Notes under the pieces: generated by a model | What the model was told of the DNA's origin: nothing | What the model saw: the letters and a program-made list of their open reading frames with translations, nothing else | Databases searched by the model: none | Assembly (NCBI GenBank): GCA_949825065.1 | Contig: OX463848.1 | Location: 30,323,549 to 30,387,548, forward strand | From: Odontocerum albicorne | Taxonomy: Eukaryota > Arthropoda > Insecta > Trichoptera > Odontoceridae | Direction of reading: 5' to 3' | Length of the DNA stretch: 64,000 bases | Program-made: the position numbers and the translations under genes | Shown: piece by piece, positions 46,901 to 58,900 of the stretch | Layout: each line of letters opens with the position of its first letter | How positions within the stretch are numbered: position 1 is the stretch's first letter

Positions 46901-49900
46901 CATCAACACACTCACTACTGAAGTATTTTTCAGGTACATTCTGCAAAATTAACCTTTTTCATCTAAAGATTGTAAGGTTTTACATACATATATACATTCA
47001 TGCCATGTCTCTTTTGGGGTAGGTAGAGAGGATAGATTCCTACACCTTTCTATCCATGCACATAGCTCTTGCCTCCTTCACATCCATTAAACTTGCCATA
47101 AATGCTCTCTTATGTCTTATACTTTTTGCCTTTCCCTCAGTTAAAATTTCTCCAATCTCGTTCCATTCTTTCCTCTCTGCATTACTGTACCAGACAGGTA
47201 CAAAGACTGTAGAATAGGCGGATGGTTGCTGCAGTGCGCGAAGAATCCAGTTCGCGGAGTCAAGGCGTAAATCACCAAAAATTAATTAAATTAATTTTCG
47301 GCGAAATATTCTTTCGTCAATGCGCCTCTGAACTTGGGGGCGGGGCTTGTTTCTGCTATCCAGCGCGCGGCCCAGATCGGTTCCAGTGGCGGACTCGGGA
47401 CGATAATTCCGGCGAAAACGAGAGATGAAGCGAAGACAGTTGAAGAGTAGAGATTCCTCTGTAGATCTTGAAGAAGGGTCGAAGAAATGAAACACGTAGT
47501 CAGTCGAGTGAAGAGAGTATATTTTCAGCAGATTTGGGGCCTTATATGAACGGTTAACCGGCCACAGTAAGCCCTCGCGTCCCGCAATTTTCGGGACTTT
47601 CGGCCTGCTTAGGACGTCTGGTCAGGGATGTACTGTGGCGGCCACCGCTCATATCGAGCAGTTACATTGCGGTCGCGTTTGCGTCCGGATCCAAACAGAT
47701 AGAAAATATTCCTTCTTTTTCTGAAGGAATATTTCGAGATATTACATATATTTTAAATATGAACATTTTAACAGTGTTTCTTATATCAGACATTTAAATA
47801 TACAACATATTATTAAGAGCAAAACAGTATAGATTCATAACATACATGAAGTTTATCTTATTATAACAGAGTTCATACATAGTTTATCTACGAGTATTTA
47901 GGTGAATTTGCCTCCAGATCTACACAGCATTGTCTATATCATTATACCACATACACACACAAGGGTGACGGCATACGTCCGATACAATTACATTCAGAGT
48001 ACTCCTATATATTGGTTTTGTAAGTCTTTCACAACTTATTCTCTCAATGTGGCCAAACCATCTCAAGATTCCTTTCATAATTTTACTTATAACATTCATC
48101 TCGATCGTTTGTTGCTTCATTATTATACATTATGATACCAGATATTTTATACAAGGCATGAATTTCTACTGTATTATGCTCTTATATTCCCTTTCAATGC
48201 TACAGCTTCGTTTCCATTCATAAAAATATTAATAAAAAAAAATTAAAGCATATTATAATTACCTCTAGATTTTTAATGCTTGACAAAGCTAATACAGTAA
48301 CTGAGTCCAATACATCTAAAGGATTATTATAAAGGCTTAAACTTCTCAAGTTTGGAGTATGTTCAAATGTTTTCCTTCCCAATGAATGTATTTGATTACT
48401 ACCTAAATTTAGAACTTCCAAATCAATCGGTTCATAAAAACTATTATTATACGGTCCTCGAAATACATCGGCACGCACAGTATCACCTGTAATATGACAA
48501 TATTATATGACATTTTCCAACTTGGTTATAAAATTTACTAAAATTCTTAAACTTATGAGTATTTATTATTTAGTATATCATTCATGAAATAGGAATTTCA
48601 GTTTTAAGTAGACTTTTTTAATGCTTCTCTATTACCCATTGATAATTGGTATAAAAGGATAATTTATTAAAAAATGAAAGAGTATATAAGATATGATAGC
48701 TATTTTTTTACGATACTATAGGATCATTATGAAAAGCAATGTCAATTTTTTTAAATTGTTAATCACATTGAATGATGACCTTCTAAGTATTGATACTATA
48801 CATTTTTTTAGTTTAATAGTTTTATAGTTGAATGTCTCCCCATAAAAAAAATTAATAAAAAAGTAAAATATGGTCGCTGACTGTGGTCTAACGATTAGCA
48901 TTTATGTTGAGCAAACGAGCATCCAGGTTTGATTCTTAGTGGATTAAGACCGGTTTACATCTGAATTCATGTTTTTCTTTAGCTTATATGTAGCTTGTCA
49001 TAAATTCTTATAGTCTATTAAGCAACGCAAAAATAGCCCTGTATAAAATATTCTTTTAAACTTGATTCTCCTAACAAACGGGTGCTGAAGATTAAACCTG
49101 CTGATCATCATGGAACTTTGATCTTGGCATTGGATTTTTGAGTTTGGTCTGTCAAGACTGAAGTGCAACAGCTTGCATACTATGAGCCAATACACGCGCA
49201 GCCACGTTTCATCCACAATATGGCTGACAATCATACTCTATCACAACGGATTGCCTATGGTATGAGGAATTCGATTCATCCAATCAATGAGTGAATGGGG
49301 ATTGAGAAATGAAATGTCAATATCTTACCTAATAGATTGTTGGATGCTAGGTTCAAATAATAGATATTTTTAACATTTTTAAATGATGCCATTTGTATGT
49401 TTTCCAGACCATTGTTTTCCAAAGAAATATGTATTCTTTTACATTTTATTTCTGCAAGTGGCATGAGCTTCTTTATTTGGTTATCATTTATTGAAATTGT
49501 CAGTGTTTTATCTGAATGTAAAAGAAAAACTCATTATGCTTTAAATACCAGAGCTAGAGAATATAATTAACTCTATTTTATTGTGTAAAAATAAAAATTA
49601 TAATCTCTCATTTTTACAGGATAAAATTCAAGTAATTGCAAAATATAATTAGTTCTATTGATCAAATAAATATGTTAGTAAAACTTAACTGCTGGCTTTA
49701 TCTTCTTGGTTTGTCATTATTTTTGTAAAAATATCATAGTATTGGTATGACATACTTTCAAATATATAGAATATAATCATTTTTCAATATTTAAACAGTG
49801 TATTTCTGTAAAATTTTGAAAGTAATGAATATAAATCGCTATTAAAATCAATATATTGGACCATATTTTCATCAATTTACTTCCAAATCGTGAGCCATGT

Positions 49901-52900
49901 TACATCCAAGATTTCTAATCAACTTTTATCCCATGGAATAAAGTGGCTTGAAATGTTTTTCAACTTTACGGGTATAGAATATTTAGATTTTTTCCTACGA
50001 AAAGTGCAATGTCAAAATGTCCTTAAGTATTGGGTGTACAAATTAGTTTGGTCCATTCTTTTGTGTTCAAAAATGCATTTATTTCTAAACAAAATTAATG
50101 AACAGATCAATTAAAGTATTGTCCATCGCTGGCTACTACTTTTTCCCATCTCTCAGGCAATTTTCGAATTCCATTTCGAAAAAATGACTCGTCTTTTGAG
50201 GTGATCCAAGTTTGCAGCCAATTTTCGGTTTCTACGAAAGAAGTGAACCGGTGACCTGCCAAATCGTGCTGCATCCTTCGGAACAACCAGTAATCAGAAG
50301 GAGCAATCTCCGAAGAATACGGCGGGTGCGGTAAAACATCCCATTTGAGCGTTTCCAAATATTTTTTTACGACTTTTGCGACATGAGGCCGAGCGTTGTC
50401 ATGAAGAAGAATAACTTTATCATGTATTTGCTCGTATTCCGGCCGTTTTTCTCGCAATGCACGGCTCAAACGAATTAATTGTAGCCGATACCGATCGCCC
50501 GTATTGGAATCGCCAGGTTTCAGCACCTCATAGTAAACAACACCCCTTTGGTCCCACCAGATACAGAGCATGATCTTCGAGCCATGTATGTTCGGTTTTG
50601 GTGTTGATGTTGAGGTCGATGACAACGATTGACCGGGCTTAGCGTAGTATTTTTTCTTGGGGTTGTCGTAGAATATCCACTTCTCATTTCCAGTTACAAT
50701 CCGATGCAAAAACCTTTTCTTTGTTGCCTTTGAATCAGTTGCTCGCAAGTGAAAAATCGCCTTTCAACGTTTCTCGGTTTCAGTTCATAAGGCACCCTAT
50801 TTCCTTGTTTTTGAATCATTCCCATGGCTCTCAATCGTACGGAAACGGCTTGTTGAGTCACTCCCAATAATTATGCAAGCTCCTCTTGCGTTTGACTCTG
50901 ATCTTCTTCGAGTAATCCCTCTAATTCTTTGTCTCTCTGTAATGCCTCTAAATCTCCATCCTTGAAACGTCGAAACTATTCCCTACATGATTTTTATCAG
51001 TTGGAGCAGCGTCACCTTAAACTTCGACAAGCATTCGATGGGCTTCAGCTGCACTTTTCTTCCAATTAAAGCAGAAAATTAAAACCTCCCGCAAATGCTG
51101 CTTGGTTAACACAAAATTCGACATTTTCAACACTGTACAAAACAAGGTTTTTGCATGAAATTCAAAGCGATATAAACTGAATATTATTGGCAGATGTCTA
51201 ACCTCTCTGAAACCGCTAAAATCGGCTGTCACTATGAACCATTCATAACAGCCAGAGCCATATTTTGGAAACGGACCGAACTAATGTGTACTCACAATAT
51301 ATTTACTGTCTTTGTGTAGCTTTATTTTCAACGTGTTTAAGTAAGTTATATGTATTAAATTGTAGTCCAAGTGGTCTTTTGCAAGAGTATAAGCCAGTGT
51401 TAAGCTATTTCCACTATACAGGAACTCACCAGTTCACATAGGCACACTCCTTTAGACGGACCTCAATTGACTTGCTTTTGACAGCTGACATTTCTCACCA
51501 TAGACAAGCAACTCCCAATTTTTTTAAACCAAACAATTTTAATGATAATTGTTAAATATTATAAAGGTAAAACCCTGACCTTCCAAATGGTCTTCCTTTA
51601 AGAACTCCTCTGGCCAGCTTGTAGGGAAATGTTCCAGACTCTGCTTATTACAGTCCAGTGTAAGCATGTTATCAATGGATTTACATTTGCATACTGAACA
51701 CCAGTTTGTGTCTGATGTATTTGAGGCATAACATAATGAAGTTAATAAAAATAATAGAAATAATATTTTCTGAAAATAAAATTACACATGTTAACTATGT
51801 TGAATGTATTTGTTGGATAAATTACACAATATCTCTGACATAGTAGATGGAGAGGTCAAAGTGGCATTGTGTAAAAAATTTTCATTTTTCATACTTAACA
51901 CATTGGTTTTGAGCTCACATTAATCCTTAACGTGTTCCTCGCGGGAAGCACAAAGGCCTGTGATCTGATCTGTAGCATTCCTTTGTGTATTTTACGTAAT
52001 GTTTAGTTTATCTCCTTTATTTAATGAGTCTCCTTAAGAGTAATGACTATTATTTATTATCAGAAAATTACTTGAATGTCATGTTTACTTGGTGGTGTAA
52101 TCAAATATCAGTTCAAATATCCGTTTAAACTTAGAAATTAAAAAATGCCGAAATTGTGCCGCGCACAGGATTCGTGGAATTTGATTTTTAACGCGGTGTG
52201 CAGGTTAATAACTACATAAGGTAATACAGATCAATTCCCAATATAATGAAATTCATGGGAGCATGAGATATTTTGTTATACTGAATATGGGAGAAAAATA
52301 CAGTATTGAAGGAACTGTTATACTTCGATATAAAAAGATTTACAGATGTACTCAATTTTCAAAGAACAATGTTATTTTGACTACTGAATTTTTCTTAATA
52401 GCATTTTCAATACTACCTACATCTTTTTTTTTATTATCGTTCAATACATGGTTCAGTCTTTGTTGTTGCTGAGCCTCGTAGTCTTGTTCCCTCACCATTC
52501 CGCCAATTTAATTGCAAAGCGAAGCTGCGCCGTGGAGGTTTTTGTTTCTTTTTAAGTGAGTGAGCCATGTACACCAGGTTTTTGTTTCTTTTTAAGTGAA
52601 TGAGACATGTACACCAGGTTTTTGTTTCTTTTTAAGTGAGTGAGCCATGTACACCAGAACCCTGCAAACTCACCGACCACACCACTGTACTGGAACTAAT
52701 GGCAAACTGAAGTGAGACGATCGGAGCACACCGAAATGTTATTTTTTCTCTTTTTTTGAAAGAATAGATATGACCGAAGTCATAGGTCTCCTTATACCCT
52801 CCAATATTAGGCGGAAAAAATGTTGATGTAAGGTGAGGGGGTAGCACAGTGCAGGGTTCGAACCGACTACCTTTTGCACGGAAGTCCAGTGTATTACCGT

Positions 52901-55900
52901 GCGGTCATGTTCTTTTTTTTTTTTTACCTGACGAGCTTATTGCCATGTGGAAATCTCTTCCAACCAACCAGAAAGATGTTTTAATGGGCCCTAAGTGAAA
53001 ACCAGACTGGAATCCCATTTTTAAAAAAATCAGGGTTCCTGCGGGGATCAAATCCGCAATGTCCGGATCGGCGGACAAGCGTCTTACCACCGGGCTTAAA
53101 AGCTATTACTGAACCTATCAAGCCACCTCTTGTTGGGTTCAGTAATAACTTTTTGATAAGTTGACTACTGTAATGCATTTTTACTGCACATATAATTCAC
53201 GGATCCAAAGGTTGCCGAAATGCTGTGTAATTTGGAGGTAAAAATTCAATTTGAACTTGTTATAGTTCGCATGTGCTGAGCAATTAACAATTGAAACAAA
53301 ATTTTTTCTTTTATATCTTTTCATTTGAAACTCCAAATTCACTAGCCATTAGTTAAATATTCGATATTCGTTGTTTCATCCATGCCCGTTCGTTTGGATG
53401 CCCTCAGCAGCTATTTTCGGCCAAAATATGTTCATTATATTGAAATTTTTATTTTATTCAACATATTATTTTATGTACATTCATTAGATTCAACAAAAAT
53501 ATTAATTATTCTGATAATTTCATTACTTCAGTATTCGTTCATTTGATTCAACAAAAATATTTATTATTCTGATAATTTCATTACTTCAGTATTCGTTATA
53601 TGGAAATTTGACCGGTATTATTTTACACTTTTGACACATGGGAATGATGTTTCTAATTCGCTAGGTTTTAAAAGCTTTGATCCAAAAGTAGTTTAAATTC
53701 ATGTGTTTACTACTTAGAGTTACGAGGGATATCGAACAGCGTGTAGCGAAAGGAAACAAAGTCAATGGGATACTAAAATATATATACTCTAACCGAACAG
53801 TATCAATATCTGCTAAGAAGATGGTCCACTACAGTATTTAATTATAGATTGAAATAGTGTATGCAAATTGTTTGGAAAAAAATTGAGACTAATAAGAAAT
53901 CATGGTTGTTCAAAATGGTAATTCTATGAGTAATTGCAATGTATGGGTGAACAATAGGAGATTAGAAAAAGGGAGGAATTTTGCTATTTAGGTAGCATGT
54001 TTTCGAGAGATGACAAGATATTGAAATGCATGCATGTTGATGCTTGTAACTGTGCAGATGTTATAAATAAGAAATTTCCAGATAGTTTGGCCACATTGAG
54101 AGAATGAGTTGCCATAGACTTAGGAAACAAATATACTTGTCTGAAAGGAATGGGGAGTGAGGAAAGAGTGGATGAAAATAATTTGGAGAACTATCAACTG
54201 AGGAATAGATAAGAATTACGAAAAACAAGAGAGCATGTATGACGAAATGTATGGATATGGATGAGTTGAGAGCCATGTGTATGAATAGAAAGGCGTGTAA
54301 TCTATTATCTTTGCCTACCCCAAAAGAAACATGGTGTGATGTATGTATGTTTATAATATATGTATGTATGTTTATAATGCAGTTTATCCGAAAAATTATT
54401 TTTATCTGAACCGAATACAGTTTTCCTCAATCATATTTGTCTCGTGTGTTTTTTAACTGCAATGTTTTTCTTTGAACTATGATTATTAATTTACCTGTGT
54501 CATATTGTATTTTAGCTTCATATTTATCCACTTGTATTTGAGTATTAGAGAAACTCACAAAATAAATTCACTTTATTTTTTAACATAACACTAGCACTGA
54601 TGAATCATATTTAAATCCATACATATTGATTAGATGGATTCCAGTGGACTCACTATGATATATATACATAGATAAATGTAGTTTATCTGATAAAAATTTA
54701 AGTGTACAGGAATCTTATATATCTCTCTCTTTCCCTTTATCTAATCTATAGATTATACACAGATAAGAAAATGTTCTCAAATTATGCTTCATGAAGTCTT
54801 CATATTACTCATATTTGTCTTCTGTTATTTGCTATTGGAATATTTAGTAATAAGTTTATAAGTACAGTAATCCCTTCATTTAAGCGGTTAATTGACTCGA
54901 GGAAAACTTCATAAATGGAGCCATAGATGATCTTTTACATATTTCCATATATTCTTGTCTTAGTTAAAAAAGGTTAAGTTACAATTTTTTAATAAGTATA
55001 GTATAGGAGTATAAGCGGTTACTGATAACTAAATAAAAGGCATATTTTGATGAGAGCTATGTAATTTATTCATTCAAAGAAAATGACTTGCAATTTGCTG
55101 TAACTATTTATTCAAAATCACTGTTATTGAATGAATCTTTGGAAAAATGCTTGTATTAAATTGAAATTCACAGGATACTTCACAAATATTAGGTGTACAA
55201 ATAAGTTTCCGCCGTTTTTTATCAAAAATTGGGCATTTATTGTGAAAGAACGGAACCTCATGTTTTATTCGAAGTATTGCCCATCGCTTGCCACTACTTT
55301 TTCCCATCTTTCTGGCAGCATACGGATACCGCGTCGGAAAAATGATTCATCTTTTGAGGCTATCCACGAATCGACCCAATTTTTGGTATCTTCATATGAT
55401 GTGAAGTGCTGCTCAGACAGGCCATGCGTCATCGATCGAAACAAGTGGAAATCAGAAGGCGCAATGTCTGGTGAATACGGCGGGTGGGGTAAAACTTCCC
55501 AATTGAGTGTTTCCAAATAGGTTTTGACCGGCGCCGCAACATGTGGACGAGCATTATCATGCAGGAGAATAATTTTGTCGTGTCTGGAGTAGCAGTGGGC
55601 GCGTTTTTCCTCGAGTGCTCGACTCAATCTCATCAATTGTGCTCGGTAGACAGCCCCAGCAATGGTTTCGTTCGGTTTGAGCAACTCATAATACACGACA
55701 CCAAGCTGATCCCACCAAATACACAACAAGAGTTTTTTTCCATGAATATTTGGCTTAGCTGTAGATGTTGAAGCATGGCCAGGGGTTCCCAATGATTTCT
55801 TCCTTTTTGGATTATCATAGTGGATCCATTTTTCATCACCAGTGACTATACGGTGCAGAAAACCCTTTCGTTTATGCCTGGCAAGCAGCATTTCACATGT

Positions 55901-58900
55901 GGAAAATCGGCGTTCAACGTTTCTCGGTGTCAGTTCATATGGAACCCAATTTCCTTGTTTTTGAATCATTCCCAATGATTTCAACCTATGTGAAATTGCT
56001 TGTTGAGTCACTCCTAATGTAAGTGCAAGTTCTTCTTGCGTTTGGCACGAATGTTGATCCAATAATACTTCCAATTCCGCGTCTTCGTACACTTTCGGCC
56101 TTCCGCTACGTTCTTTGTCTTCGATGTCAAATTCACCGTTCTTAAACTTTTGAAACCACTCACGACAACTTCTCTCACTTAAGGCAGCCTCACCATATGC
56201 TTCTACAAGCAATCGATGCGCCTCAGCTGCAGATTTCTTCAAATTGAAGAAGTAAATCAAAAGTTCCCGCAAATGACGCTTATTCGGCTCAAAACTTGAC
56301 ATTTTCGAACACAAAAAAATATGTTATACTGATAAAAATTCACTAATATTTCAAGGTCATGTTGTTGACAGATGTCCAACCTTACGATAATGACATTTTA
56401 CATCTGACAATTTTAACCATAACTTACTGGTGGCGCCAACTTTTGTCAAACGGCGGTGACTTATTTGTACACCCAATAAGTGTACTGAATTTTTGTAGGT
56501 TACAATTTTTTTTATTTAAACAAAAAAATTACATGGTTACCGTAGTACATATGTAAGCTATTTTTCGACATAGTCGCCATTCCTCTCAATGCAGGTGGTG
56601 AAGCGGGGTACAACTTTTTGATGCCTTCCTCGAAGTAGTTTCCCGCCAACCCCTCCGTCCACTTCTCCACCTCCTCCTTTACCTCCTCGTCGGTTGAAAA
56701 CCTTTTTCCACCCATGTGCAGCTTCAGGGAGGTAAAGAGATAGTAATCTGAAGGTGATAGGTCAGGGGAATGCGCGGGATGGTTCAGGACATCCCATTTA
56801 AACCAAAAAGACCACACACGGCCAACGCCACGAAGGAACTGCTCGCCTCGTTTAAATGGGATGTCCTGAACCATCCCGCGCATTCCCCTGACCTAGCACC
56901 TTCAGATTACTATCTCTTTACCTACCTGAAGCTGCACATGGGTGGAAAAAGGTTTTCAACCGACGAGGAGGTAAAGGAGGAGGTAGAGAAGTGGATGGAG
57001 GGGTTGGCGGGAAACTACTTCGAGGAAGGCATCAAAAAGTTGTACCCCGCTTCACCACCTGCATTGAGAGGAATGGCGACTATGTCGAAAAATAGCTTAC
57101 ATATGTACTACGGTAACCATGTAATTTTTTTGTTTAAATAAAAAAAATTGTAACCTACAAAAATTCAGTACACTTAGTTTCTGGATATGCCTCGTATATA
57201 GCAATTTAACATGTTCTTAAAATCAGCATTATTAAATCAGATAATCCGGAATGTAATAATCAAAGGTCGAATAGTCGGGGAACTCGATTGTATAACTCAT
57301 GGAACTATTGTAGTTTCTAGTTAATAATGTAGAGAACAAAAGCCGAAGTAAATTAAAAGGAGGTTTTTCCTAAATGTCAAGTTAGGGGAATAGAAACTAT
57401 ACTGATAAATTTGAATAAAAATATGATTTTTGATATAATAGTTTATTTTTTAATTTAAACAATTAAATTGTAATGGTTTATTAAAAATGTTCAATTGTAA
57501 TAGGTGAAAGAAAACTCAATTAAAAAGAAATTATACATTTAATGGAAATGTTAAACAAGATATCTTGTGCGATGTATGGTTAACTGATCAAATATAGTTT
57601 CTATATACGTACATATAAGTTACTGATAATATTACTTTAAATAAAGATTGAATAATATTACATTTTCCCATTTTTTAATGTTTATTCTGAAGCATATTTG
57701 ACCATATATAACTATTGAATGATGGAATAGTTATATACGGTCAAAAAATCAGTATAATTTTATATGCTGATAGACATAGTTCTTCTTGCGGATAATTTAG
57801 AGTCTGTAGGTGTTACTGAAGAGTGTTAACATACCTTGCAATGCGAGATGCTTGAAAATAAACATATCAAAGGCAAAATTTATAATTGTTAGTAAAAAGA
57901 AAGTATAGACAAGTTTACCTCTTGATATAGATAATGAAATTGTTGAGCAAGTCCAATAATATAAATATCTGGGATGCTGTCTGATCAATCAATGGGACCA
58001 GTCTTAAGAAATCAAAGTTAAAATGGAGATGGCACAAAGCTCCTCTGCGACAATGATTTCAATCTTGAATTACGTATGTGAATTTTGCATTGTTACATAT
58101 TTTCTGTACTTGTCTATGGTATTGAAGCATGAACACTTTTATATACATTTTTTAAAATTCTATATAACATTTTTTTAAATTTTATATAATTTTTTTTAAT
58201 GTTAACAATTTTTGTATTTTTCAATGTAATTGGGCTAAACCTGTTTTGAGAAAATAAATAAATAAATAATCAAAAGAAGAAAGTTAGAATACTTTGGACA
58301 TATAATACGAGGAGAAAAATATGATATCCTTCAAACTGATATGCATGGGAAAATTCAAGGCAAATTAAGTGTAGTAAGAAGATGCATCTCTTGGCTGAAG
58401 AACTTATGCGAATGAATAGTATAATTATGATACCATATCCTTGTTCAGAACTGCTGCCTCAAGGGTCAAGATGATCGCCGATCTCTGAAGAGAGGAACTT
58501 TGAAGATGATGAAGATTTTCCCATCCTTAGATAACATTTCAGTAATTTAAATCATGATTTTGTGAACGTTTTCTTTTTTTGCTGTTGTGAGGACAGTTGG
58601 TAGAGAATCTCATATGACCAGATTTGACTTATTCAATGAAGCATTGTTAATTAAATAAACATGTTACGTTAAAAGTCTAATTTTACAATTCCCTAAAGAG
58701 TTGATTAGGGTGAATCTAACTTTGTTTCCCAGATTTACTGTTCAACAAATAATGAAGTTTTACTACAAGTTTTAATTCTACCACATTAATCATGGTCTTC
58801 CTATTGATCAAGATTTGTGTTTCTTTCTTAATATTTTGTAAACAACTAATTGATAAGGTATTACAATATTATATATTGCGATGTTAAATGAGTGTATTGT

